Assembly (NCBI GenBank): GCA_030635465.1
Contig: DAOVYU010000094.1
Span: forward strand, 1-5,731
Source: Bacteroidales bacterium
GTDB lineage: Bacteria > Bacteroidota > Bacteroidia > Bacteroidales > JAADJA01
Reading direction: 5' to 3'
Length of the DNA: 5,731 bases
Shown here: piece after piece, positions 1-5,731 of the stretch
How positions within the stretch are numbered: the first letter of the stretch is position 1
How the letters are laid out: each line of letters opens with the position of its first letter
Position numbers and translations under genes: made by a program
Notes under the pieces: generated by a model
The model's database searches: none
What the model was told of the DNA's origin: nothing
The model's input: only the letters and a program-made list of their open reading frames with translations

Positions 1-44
1 AATATTATTTTACCATAAAATATGTCGTTAGCTGTCTTTACCAT
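1..44 (-). CDS. Partial N-terminus, probable GHMP kinase (mevalonate kinase candidate)
   Basis: Only the first 14 codons are inside the window; the gene runs off the left edge. It reads MVKTANDIFYGKII from an ATG at 44-42, and the next codon begins TT (Phe or Leu). The segment IFYGKII followed by a possible Leu resembles the first strand of GHMP kinases, where a pattern like (Y)xKI(I/L)LFGEY precedes the nucleotide fold; Bacteroidota mevalonate kinases start this way. The start lies 2 bases after the mvaD stop codon, so co-transcription is very likely. Mevalonate kinase is the one step of the lower pathway not otherwise represented in the operon, which supports the assignment. That the gene exists rests on the open frame and its spacing. 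The product is inferred from a very short peptide plus context, and a different GHMP kinase or an unrelated protein remains possible. Confidence 0.55.
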   Translation of the reverse strand, partial: MVKTANDIFYGKII

Positions 45-46
45 TT

Positions 47-1147
47 CTACACTATTTTTTCCGGGCCATGTCCCATTTTATCATCAATCCATTTGTTATT
101 TTCACAATGTTCAGTTAACACCAGTTCAATAAATTCCACTATTTTATTTCTGTCCTTCAATTTATAGATCAGGTGGACATTTGGTCCGGCATCTAAAGTA
201 AAAGCCGCAAAAGTATTATTTTCCTTTCTGAATTTTTTAATTTTCTGAATAATTTCCCAGGTGTTTTGGTTCAAAAGTGAATAACCATTGGATGAACTCA
301 TCATTAAAGCATGTAAACTCAAGGCTTCATTTTCAATGACATCGACAAACGTTTGTTCATCATTTGATGCTATGGCTTTTAGAAGTTTTTCTAAATTTTC
401 ATTTGCCTGTTTGTATCTTGAATCAGCATATGGATGATCTATCATCAAATTGTGTCCCATCGAACTGCTAACTTTCTTTGATTTGCTACTGGTAATTAAA
501 ATAGCATCACCAAGACCCAAAAATTCCGAATGTATGTTATTGTTATAGGCAATAGCTAATTCATCTGATGATTCTGAAACAAATGCTGACTGACCCCAAA
601 CACTATAATTTTCATAAACTGATCTTGCAGCACTTCCCGATCCTAACCTTGATAAAAATGAAGCCTTTTCAAAAAAAGTCTTTTCTTCATACAATGTACC
701 AAACATTTCCCTTTCTATGGAAACCAGACACAATGCCAATGCACTCATAGCTGAAGCTGAAGATGCAATTCCTGCAGAATGGGGAAAAGAATTTGAACTT
801 TCAATTTTAAATGCCAGATTTTTAATAAATGGTATAAAATCGATTATTCCCTCAAAATAAGATTTGATGCGATTTTCAAATGCTTCATTTCTTTTATTTT
901 CAAACAGCAATTCAACTTTAATATCCAGATTTTCGTTGAAGCTATAGTTAACTAGTGTTTCAGAAAATGAATTCCTAAGGGCAAAACTCATAGAAGGATT
1001 CTGAGGTAACTGCACCTCACGTTTGCCCCAATACTTTACAAGAGCTATATTGGAAGGACTTTTCCAACCAACTGACTGAACTCCTACAAACCTTTTTAGG
1101 TTTTTGAGATATTCAGCCTTTTCCCTGTATGTATTTTCTAGTTTCAC
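47..1147 (-). CDS. mvaD: Diphosphomevalonate decarboxylase
   Basis: This 366-residue GHMP-superfamily enzyme is predicted to carry out the ATP-dependent decarboxylation of mevalonate 5-diphosphate to isopentenyl diphosphate in the cytoplasm, the last step of the classical mevalonate pathway. Family motifs appear in order: SPSNIALVKYWGKR (residues 30-43), the ATP loop FPHSAGIASSASAM (121-134), RLGSGSAARSVY (167-178), SSSMGH (227-232) and FTLDAGPNVHLIY (316-328). Asp319 and Arg175 match the catalytic Asp and Arg of characterised decarboxylases. The Gly-Gly that usually follows the Arg motif is Glu-Asn here (179-180). The start is GTG at 1147-1145, overlapping the upstream kinase stop as GTGA. 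An in-frame TAA lies three codons upstream and the next Met is residue 53, so GTG is the only sensible start. The roughly 28-residue leader before the first motif is longer than in yeast-type enzymes. A monophosphate-specific decarboxylase is less likely, given the conserved residues and the neighbouring kinases. Confidence 0.93.
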   Translation of the reverse strand: MKLENTYREKAEYLKNLKRFVGVQSVGWKSPSNIALVKYWGKREVQLPQNPSMSFALRNSFSETLVNYSFNENLDIKVELLFENKRNEAFENRIKSYFEGIIDFIPFIKNLAFKIESSNSFPHSAGIASSASAMSALALCLVSIEREMFGTLYEEKTFFEKASFLSRLGSGSAARSVYENYSVWGQSAFVSESSDELAIAYNNNIHSEFLGLGDAILITSSKSKKVSSSMGHNLMIDHPYADSRYKQANENLEKLLKAIASNDEQTFVDVIENEALSLHALMMSSSNGYSLLNQNTWEIIQKIKKFRKENNTFAAFTLDAGPNVHLIYKLKDRNKIVEFIELVLTEHCENNKWIDDKMGHGPEKIV

Positions 1148-2061
1148 TTGCTTTTAATTAGCTCATCAAATGAAAATATTGTATCAATATTTTTTTCTTC
1201 TAAATAACGTTTTAGTTTCTTTTTTGAATCGTGCCATGTCATCATTGCAAAATCTCCACCCCACGCTCCCAATGATTTAACTTCTCCATCCAGATCTTTA
1301 AACCTGGCTTCTTTTACTCTTTTTTGTTTTAGAACTGATGAAATTATCAATTCATGCTCTTTCAAATAATATTCAAAATCATTCAGAGTTCCTGCACAGG
1401 CAATGTGTCTGCTTAAGTCAGAAATAAATTTAGTTTCATTGCTAAATAATTTTTTTCTTGATTTAAACTGATCAACACTAAAGGCTGAATCCTGTTTCTG
1501 TCCCAGGTAAATAAAATAAATCTGGTCTTTATAATGCGGGTCAAAATTTACCTTTTCTATTGTAAAACCAATCTTTTCCTTCTTAAAAAATAAAGGCCCA
1601 CTTTCCCTTGCAGCTACTACATCATAACCTGAACCTGAAGAAATTTTTAAGTGTAACTCATAAGGATCTATTTCAGCCCAAAAAGCAATATTTGACAATA
1701 ATGTTGAGCTGCTCCCAAAACCCCAATGAAACTTAAATTCTGAATTGGTAATTACATTGGCAAACTTCAAATTTGTTGCAAACTCTGGATTTAGTTCATT
1801 CGCCATTTTTAAAATACCAATCAATTTCTCTGCAATTGGCTGATCAGTTGATTCAATAACATCAAAGAACTTAGTATCAATTTTTCCTTTAAACCACAGT
1901 TTATCTTGTTCATAGGTTTCCCAGGTGAGGGTATTCTGATTACCCTCCTTTATTACTTCAAGAGATTGCCCGTAAGTTAAAGGAACGGTAAGTGAAGTAG
2001 CACCATTCAGTACCAGATATTCTCCTGCAATAAGCAGTTTTCCGTGAGAATAATACTTCAT
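1144..2061 (-). CDS. GHMP kinase of the GYDIA type, candidate phosphomevalonate kinase
   Basis: This 305-residue cytoplasmic kinase is predicted to phosphorylate a mevalonate-pathway intermediate using ATP. GHMP landmarks are visible: the first strand HGKLLIAGEYLVL (6-18), the phosphate-binding loop WGFGSSSTL (113-121) in place of the usual PxxxGLGSSA, SGSGYDVVAA (142-151) carrying the likely catalytic Asp147, and the C-terminal glycine motif LGAWGGDFAM (264-273). GYDVV is a variant of the GYDIA signature that names this Bacteroidota family. The gene lies between HMG-CoA reductase and mvaD. The ATG at 2061-2059 shares one base with the reductase stop (TAATG), and its own TGA overlaps the mvaD GTG by four bases, so translational coupling is likely. 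Bacteroidota often lack canonical phosphomevalonate kinase. From memory, work on Flavobacterium johnsoniae found a complete pathway with distantly related kinases. Assignment to phosphomevalonate rather than mevalonate is inferred from context, because the partial gene at the left edge looks like the mevalonate kinase. Confidence 0.85.
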   Translation of the reverse strand: MKYYSHGKLLIAGEYLVLNGATSLTVPLTYGQSLEVIKEGNQNTLTWETYEQDKLWFKGKIDTKFFDVIESTDQPIAEKLIGILKMANELNPEFATNLKFANVITNSEFKFHWGFGSSSTLLSNIAFWAEIDPYELHLKISSGSGYDVVAARESGPLFFKKEKIGFTIEKVNFDPHYKDQIYFIYLGQKQDSAFSVDQFKSRKKLFSNETKFISDLSRHIACAGTLNDFEYYLKEHELIISSVLKQKRVKEARFKDLDGEVKSLGAWGGDFAMMTWHDSKKKLKRYLEEKNIDTIFSFDELIKSK

Positions 2062-3419
2062 TATTTACCTGCGTATACGATCTTTTTATTTACAATCGGT
2101 TCTCTTAAGGATTTTATGAAAACATCTACAGCACTATAGGATACTTTCTCTTCCTCAAAATGAGCCTTTGCTTTTTCTTTCTCAATTTCAGTTGCGTCAA
2201 ATTGATTTAAAATATTCAAAAGATGCATTTTCATGTGACCTTTTTGAATGCCTTTAGTTACAAGTGATTTGATTGCACCAAAGTTATTTGCCAAACCAAC
2301 AGAAGCAGTAATCCTCATTAATTCCTTTGCATTTGGATTTCCTAACAATTCCAGGGATTTTTTAGCCAGCGGATGAAGACCAGTAAGACCTCCAACGGTT
2401 CCCAAAGCCAGAGGGATTGTTAATGTATATCGAAACTTTCCATTTTCAATTTTAACATCAGTCAAACTGGTATATTTGCCAGTGCGGGATGCATAAGCAT
2501 GCCCACATGCTTCAATGGCCCTGAAATCATTTCCAGTTGCCAGTGCAACAGCATCAATGCCATTAAATATTCCTTTGTTATGCGTAGCTGCCCTGTAAGT
2601 GTCAACCTGGGCAATTTGAACAGCCTTTTCAAATTTACTGGCAAACTGCTCGCCTGTTAGCTCTTCATCTATTTTCCCAAGTTTATCAATCTCACATTCG
2701 GCCCAAACCTTTACAACACAATCTGGAGTGTAATTTGATAAGATAGACATGATAACTTCACAATCTCTTTCTTCATCATTAAAATATGGACTTTTCAGGA
2801 AAAAAGCCTTCAGCTCAATTGCAAATTCTTCCAGGCAGGAATTGATGAAATTTGCACCCATTGAATCTACAGTTTCAAAAGTTGCTTTTATCTGATAATA
2901 ACCTGGAATATCTGCATTTTTATCTACCAGTTCAATATCAATAATTCCTCCGCCTCTTTTTTGCATGTTGGCAGTAATATCCTGGGTGCTTTCAATTAAT
3001 CGATCTTTTAAATCAGGCATTAATGTCTTGAGCTTTTCCACATTGCCATTCCAGATAAAGTGCACCTGACCAATTTTGGTAGTAGAAATTATCTCCGTAT
3101 GAAAACCGCCTTTATCCGACCAGAATTTTGCTGCCTTAGATGCAGCAGCAATAACAGAACTCTCCTCAATAACCATCGGTACATGATAAACTTTGTCATC
3201 AATCACAAAATTTGGTGATATTCCATAAGGAAAGAAAAAATTAGAAACAGTATTTTCACTGAATTCATCAATAATTTTCTGCTTGTTTTCATCGTCATGA
3301 TAAAAACTCTTTAATTCCTCCACAAAATCAGCCGGATTCTCAAAATGATTTGAAATATAATCTAATTTCTGATCTTTGGTCAATTTTGAAAACCCGCAAA
3401 TGATCTCTTTTTCTTTCAC
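2061..3419 (-). CDS. mvaA: Hydroxymethylglutaryl-CoA reductase, class II (bacterial type)
   Basis: This 452-residue soluble enzyme is predicted to reduce HMG-CoA to mevalonate with NAD(P)H, the committed step of the pathway. It has no membrane segments, as expected for class II. Visible motifs are the N-terminal GFSKLTKDQKLDYI (9-22), the substrate loop PMVIEESSVIAAAS (81-94) holding the catalytic Glu, DSMGANFINS (185-194), THNKGIFNGIDA (279-290) with catalytic Lys282, LATGND (293-298) with catalytic Asp298, the glycine-rich GTVGGLTGLHPLA (340-352), and GIQKGHMKMH (390-399) near the C-terminus with the catalytic His395. The length is slightly above that of the Pseudomonas mevalonii type (about 430). 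The start is GTG at 3419-3417. An in-frame TAG lies at 3446-3444 with no ATG between them, and the family N-terminus begins right at this point. It is the first gene of the operon, with a TATCTTTG element about 60 bases upstream. The sequence does not reveal NADH or NADPH preference. Confidence 0.96.
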   Translation of the reverse strand: MKEKEIICGFSKLTKDQKLDYISNHFENPADFVEELKSFYHDDENKQKIIDEFSENTVSNFFFPYGISPNFVIDDKVYHVPMVIEESSVIAAASKAAKFWSDKGGFHTEIISTTKIGQVHFIWNGNVEKLKTLMPDLKDRLIESTQDITANMQKRGGGIIDIELVDKNADIPGYYQIKATFETVDSMGANFINSCLEEFAIELKAFFLKSPYFNDEERDCEVIMSILSNYTPDCVVKVWAECEIDKLGKIDEELTGEQFASKFEKAVQIAQVDTYRAATHNKGIFNGIDAVALATGNDFRAIEACGHAYASRTGKYTSLTDVKIENGKFRYTLTIPLALGTVGGLTGLHPLAKKSLELLGNPNAKELMRITASVGLANNFGAIKSLVTKGIQKGHMKMHLLNILNQFDATEIEKEKAKAHFEEEKVSYSAVDVFIKSLREPIVNKKIVYAGK

Positions 3420-3455
3420 ACTATTAAATGTTTTCTGATTTAACTAATATGTAAC

Positions 3456-3482
3456 TTGCGGCATACGTTTTTCAGCCCGCAA
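3456..3482. repeat. Inverted repeat at the mevalonate operon start site
   Basis: TTGCGG (3456-3461) and CCGCAA (3477-3482) are perfect 6-base complements separated by 15 bases. The right arm overlaps the last bases of the minus-strand -7 box, and the predicted transcription start falls between the arms. This placement would suit an operator or a leader hairpin. It is GC-rich in an otherwise AT-rich spacer, which makes chance somewhat less likely, but no regulator is identified. Confidence 0.35.
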
Positions 3483-3487
3483 AGATA
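3480..3487 (-). promoter_or_regulatory. Bacteroidota-type -7 box for the mevalonate operon
   Basis: Read on the minus strand this is TATCTTTG, a full match to the Bacteroidota -7 consensus TAnnTTTG. Transcription would begin near 3473, leaving a leader of about 54 bases before the GTG of HMG-CoA reductase. I see no good TTG -33 element at the usual distance upstream (a minus-strand TTG occurs only about 27 bases away), so the promoter may be weak or activator-dependent. Confidence 0.55.
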
Positions 3488-3531
3488 CATTTATTAGTTT
3501 AATTGCTTTATAAACAACAACAAAATAAAAA

Positions 3532-3561
3532 TGTTTAATTTATTTTAAAAACACTTAAACA
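3532..3561. repeat. AT-rich inverted repeat in the divergent promoter region
   Basis: TGTTTAA (3532-3538) and TTAAACA (3555-3561) are perfect 7-base complements whose centres are 23 bases apart, about two helical turns. The right arm lies where the -33 region of the plus-strand promoter is expected. The arms are almost all A and T, so chance occurrence is quite possible. Confidence 0.2.
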
Positions 3562-3581
3562 AAGAATAAAAAATTAACTTC

Positions 3582-3589
3582 TATCTTTG
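3582..3589 (+). promoter_or_regulatory. Bacteroidota-type -7 box for the reductase-ubiE unit
   Basis: TATCTTTG on the plus strand matches TAnnTTTG and ends 22 bases before the ATG at 3612, implying a short leader of roughly 15 bases. A TTG at the -33 position is not evident; the region around 3555-3562 is TTAAACAA. It is the same octamer as on the opposite strand at 3480-3487, with 94 bases between the two. Confidence 0.55.
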
Positions 3590-3611
3590 GCAATTATTTT
3601 CAATTCTTTTG

Positions 3612-4847
3612 ATGCAAAAAACAGATGTTTGTATAGTAGGTGCAGGTCCTTCAGGAACAATAGCCGCATTATTCCTGGCTAAATTCGGAATCAATTGTAC
3701 ACTTGTTGATAAAGCTATTTTTCCCAGGGATAAAATTTGTGGAGATGGGATAAGCGGTTGGGTAGTTACTATTTTAAACGAACTTGACAAAGACCTGTTA
3801 AATCGACTTACTAAACAACCCTTTCTTCTGCCTTCTTTCGGTATTAGATTGGTTGCACCGAACCACAAATCCCTTGATCTTCCTTTTCTTGAGGACAATC
3901 GTACCGGTTCAGATATTCCTCCTGGTTTTATTGGAAAACGCTTTGATTTTGACAACTTCTTAATTGATGAGGTTAAAACCAAAAAGGAGATTGAATTACT
4001 GGAAAACACTGAAATAATTGGCTACTCAAAAGAAAAAGATGGAATTAGATTGCGAACAAGTGATGAAACTGAAATTTACAGTAGGATAGTCCTTTTTTCA
4101 AATGGGGCCAACTCAAAGTTTATGCAGGACCCAGGTGGTATATACAAATCCAAAAGTCATATCATGACTGGTCTAAAATCATACTATTCAGGTGTAACAG
4201 GATTTCATGAGCAAAATTATGTAGAGCTGCACTTTTTAAAAGATATATTGCCGGGTTATTTCTGGATTTTCCCATTGCCCAATGGTTTAGCTAATGTCGG
4301 TATCGGATTAGATCAGGAAAGGATTAAAAAGAAAAAGCTGAACTTAAAAAATATAATGCTGGAAGCCATCGAAACAGTTCCTTATTTAAAAGAGCGCTTT
4401 AAAGATGCAGAGATGGTTTCAAGAATACAAGCGTTTGGTTTGCCTTTATGGGATGGTAAACGTTTTATTTCAGGTAATCACTATATATTGACAGGTGATG
4501 CTGCAAGTTTGATTGATCCGGTTACAGGAGAAGGAATGGGTCATGCTGCGATAAGTGGAATGTATGCAGCAGAGCAATGTAAACGATCTTTAGAATCAAA
4601 TGATTTCTCAGCTAATTTTATGCGAAATTATGATAAGCAGGTATATAATAGAATTGGTAAAGAGTTGAAAATTAGCAGTAAAATTGTACACTTTATTAAA
4701 TATCCGTGGTTGTTTAATATGGTTGTAAATAAGGCAAATAACAGTTCATTATTGAAAGAAAAACTAACCCTGGCAATGACAGATCTAGAAGTGAGAAAAG
4801 AATTGAATAACCCTTTGCTGTATTTAAAGATATTAATGGGTAAATAA
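3612..4847 (+). CDS. Geranylgeranyl reductase family FAD-dependent oxidoreductase
   Basis: This 411-residue flavoprotein is predicted to reduce double bonds in an isoprenoid chain or a related lipid substrate. It begins with a Rossmann FAD-binding fold containing GAGPSG (10-15). Next comes the family motif KICGDG (41-46) with Cys43, then the geranylgeranyl reductase signature YxWxFPx8GxG (Tyr216 to Gly232), and the second FAD motif GDAASLIDPVTGEGM (295-309). No clear membrane segment is seen. I chose the ATG at 3612; a TTG directly before it (3609) is in frame but adds only one residue and lies nearer the promoter. The gene is followed after 7 bases by ubiE, pointing to a link with menaquinone, perhaps partial saturation of its side chain. 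That substrate is an inference: archaeal members act on membrane lipids, plant ones on chlorophyll or tocopherol precursors, and related flavoproteins serve other pathways. Confidence 0.85.
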   Translation: MQKTDVCIVGAGPSGTIAALFLAKFGINCTLVDKAIFPRDKICGDGISGWVVTILNELDKDLLNRLTKQPFLLPSFGIRLVAPNHKSLDLPFLEDNRTGSDIPPGFIGKRFDFDNFLIDEVKTKKEIELLENTEIIGYSKEKDGIRLRTSDETEIYSRIVLFSNGANSKFMQDPGGIYKSKSHIMTGLKSYYSGVTGFHEQNYVELHFLKDILPGYFWIFPLPNGLANVGIGLDQERIKKKKLNLKNIMLEAIETVPYLKERFKDAEMVSRIQAFGLPLWDGKRFISGNHYILTGDAASLIDPVTGEGMGHAAISGMYAAEQCKRSLESNDFSANFMRNYDKQVYNRIGKELKISSKIVHFIKYPWLFNMVVNKANNSSLLKEKLTLAMTDLEVRKELNNPLLYLKILMGK

Positions 4848-4854
4848 TTGATGT

Positions 4855-5559
4855 ATGGCTAAACAAGAAGGAAAGAAACAGCAAGTCAGGTCGATGTTTA
4901 ACAACATTGCTCACCGTTATGATTTTTTAAATCATTTTCTTTCAGCCGGTATTGATTACAGGTGGAGAAAAAAAGCCATTAAAATCATCAGGGAGAAAAA
5001 TCCCACTACTATTTTGGATGTTGCAACAGGAACCGGAGATCTTGCTATTGCAGCACTTAAAATTCATCCCAACAAAATCACAGGCATCGATATTGCTGAG
5101 GATATGCTTGCAGTTGGGAATATTAAACTCAAAGAAAAAGACCCAAATCATATTATCTCACTTGAAAAAGGAGATTCCGAAAATTTAAGATTTGAAGATA
5201 AAAGTTTTGACGCCGTAATGGTAGCATTTGGTGTTCGGAATTTTGAAAACCTTGAAAAAGGATTGTCAGAGATGTATCGGGTTTTAAACAAAGGTGGACA
5301 GGTGATGATCCTTGAATTTTCAAAGCCAAAAGCCTTTCCGGTTAAGCAATTGTATGCATTTTATTTTAAATACATTCTACCTTCACTTGGAAGAATGATT
5401 TCAGGGGATCAGGCAGCCTATACTTATCTACCGGAATCAGTTAGTGAATTCCCGGATGGTGAAAATTTTCTGACTATCTTACAAAATGTAGGATTCAAAC
5501 AGGTTGCTCATAAATCATTAACATTTGGGATTGCATCTATTTATACAGGAACAAAATAA
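4855..5559 (+). CDS. ubiE: Demethylmenaquinone methyltransferase (UbiE/MenG family)
   Basis: This 234-residue SAM-dependent C-methyltransferase is predicted to methylate demethylmenaquinone, the final step of menaquinone synthesis, at the cytoplasmic face of the membrane. Motifs seen are the family N-terminal signature YDFLNHFLSAGIDYRW (22-37), the SAM-binding motif I LDVATGTGDLAI (54-65), GIDIAEDML (77-85), and the second signature RVLNKGGQVMILEFS (142-156). The His usual in the first signature is Asp34, and Pro in the second is Lys146; neither is expected to abolish function. The length is normal for the family. Most Bacteroidota make only menaquinone, so a ubiquinone role is unlikely. The start ATG at 4855 gives the family-typical N-terminus. 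An ATG at 4851 in another frame reaches a stop after three codons. The gene lies 7 bases after the reductase and probably shares its transcript. Confidence 0.94.
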   Translation: MAKQEGKKQQVRSMFNNIAHRYDFLNHFLSAGIDYRWRKKAIKIIREKNPTTILDVATGTGDLAIAALKIHPNKITGIDIAEDMLAVGNIKLKEKDPNHIISLEKGDSENLRFEDKSFDAVMVAFGVRNFENLEKGLSEMYRVLNKGGQVMILEFSKPKAFPVKQLYAFYFKYILPSLGRMISGDQAAYTYLPESVSEFPDGENFLTILQNVGFKQVAHKSLTFGIASIYTGTK

Positions 5560-5731
5560 ACATTATGAATAACAAATTTACTGAACCGAAAGCCATTCTA
5601 AAAAAACACAAAACTCATGCATGTTTTTTTTGATTGGACACTCGGTCTGTTGTTGGTATTTTCACTACTCAATATTAGGTACTTTTCAGCATTGCTATTT
5701 CACCAATACTTTCCAATAACTACCACCAGCC
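5560..5731 (+). other. Unassigned tail with a short frame broken at a T8 run
   Basis: No identifiable gene is present after ubiE. An ATG at 5565, five bases after the ubiE stop, opens a lysine-rich frame of 22 codons ending with TGA at 5631-5633, immediately after eight Ts (5624-5631). A second plus-strand frame, with ATG at 5617, is open to the window edge and encodes a hydrophobic stretch including LGLLLVFSLLNI, like a signal peptide or membrane segment. Removing one T would join the two frames. All three minus-strand frames are closed by stops. In many Bacteroidota the gene after ubiE is porT of the type IX secretion system, but I cannot match this sequence to it. It could be a frameshifted gene start, a slippery site, sequencing error or non-coding DNA. 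Confidence 0.25.

Noticed and set aside
568..750. 60-codon frame on the plus strand within mvaD
   Set aside because: Antisense to conserved mvaD motifs and without any recognisable domain or promoter.
3420..3611. Small RNA or riboswitch in the divergent spacer
   Set aside because: The spacer is AT-rich, with only short inverted repeats and no recognisable aptamer pattern; leaders predicted from the -7 boxes are about 15 and 54 bases, too short for a typical riboswitch.
3581..4009. 142-codon open frame on the minus strand inside the reductase gene
   Set aside because: It lies mostly antisense to the strongly motif-bearing reductase, is serine-rich with no recognisable domain, and covers the plus-strand promoter; it is a shadow frame.
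4851..4862. ATG four bases before the ubiE start
   Set aside because: It is in a different frame and hits a stop after three codons; the ATG at 4855 gives the conserved protein.
4942..5188. Frames of 69 and 78 codons on both strands inside ubiE
   Set aside because: Both overlap the conserved SAM-binding region of ubiE and have no independent support.
5601..5631. A-rich then T-rich stretch around CATGCATG resembling a terminator after ubiE
   Set aside because: CATGCATG is self-complementary but leaves no loop, and a stable GC stem before the T run cannot be drawn; A/T flanks alone are not convincing.

Overview
The window is an AT-rich stretch from a bacterium of the phylum Bacteroidota. Three things point there: a complete eukaryote-type mevalonate operon that includes the GYDIA-type GHMP kinase typical of this phylum, TATCTTTG elements that fit the Bacteroidota -7 consensus TAnnTTTG in front of both transcription units, and no recognisable Shine-Dalgarno sequences at any start. 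A Cytophagales or Flavobacteriia-like source is plausible, but the window alone cannot settle it.

The minus strand from 3419 down to the left edge is one tightly packed operon for isoprenoid precursors. In transcription order it holds class II HMG-CoA reductase (mvaA), a GHMP kinase with a GYDVV motif (best candidate for the phosphomevalonate kinase step), diphosphomevalonate decarboxylase (mvaD), and the first 14 codons of a fourth gene whose N-terminus looks like another GHMP kinase, probably mevalonate kinase. The three complete genes overlap by 1 and 4 bases and the fourth starts 2 bases after mvaD stops. Together they would take HMG-CoA through mevalonate to isopentenyl diphosphate.

The plus strand from 3612 to 5559 holds a two-gene unit that uses or modifies isoprenoids: a geranylgeranyl-reductase-family flavoprotein and the menaquinone methyltransferase ubiE/menG, 7 bases apart. 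The two units diverge from a 192-base region (3420-3611) carrying back-to-back -7 boxes 94 bases apart and two short inverted repeats. Isoprenoid supply and isoprenoid-quinone finishing therefore sit head to head.

The last 172 bases (5560-5731) contain no gene I can identify. A 22-codon reading frame ends at an 8-T run, and a different frame is open from there to the edge, so this may be the start of a frameshifted or slippery gene, or non-coding sequence. No RNA genes, mobile elements, CRISPR arrays or convincing terminators were seen. The gene content is mostly known metabolism and I do not see a clearly new system. The points most worth checking are the divergent kinases, the possible quinone-saturating reductase, and the shared divergent promoter.
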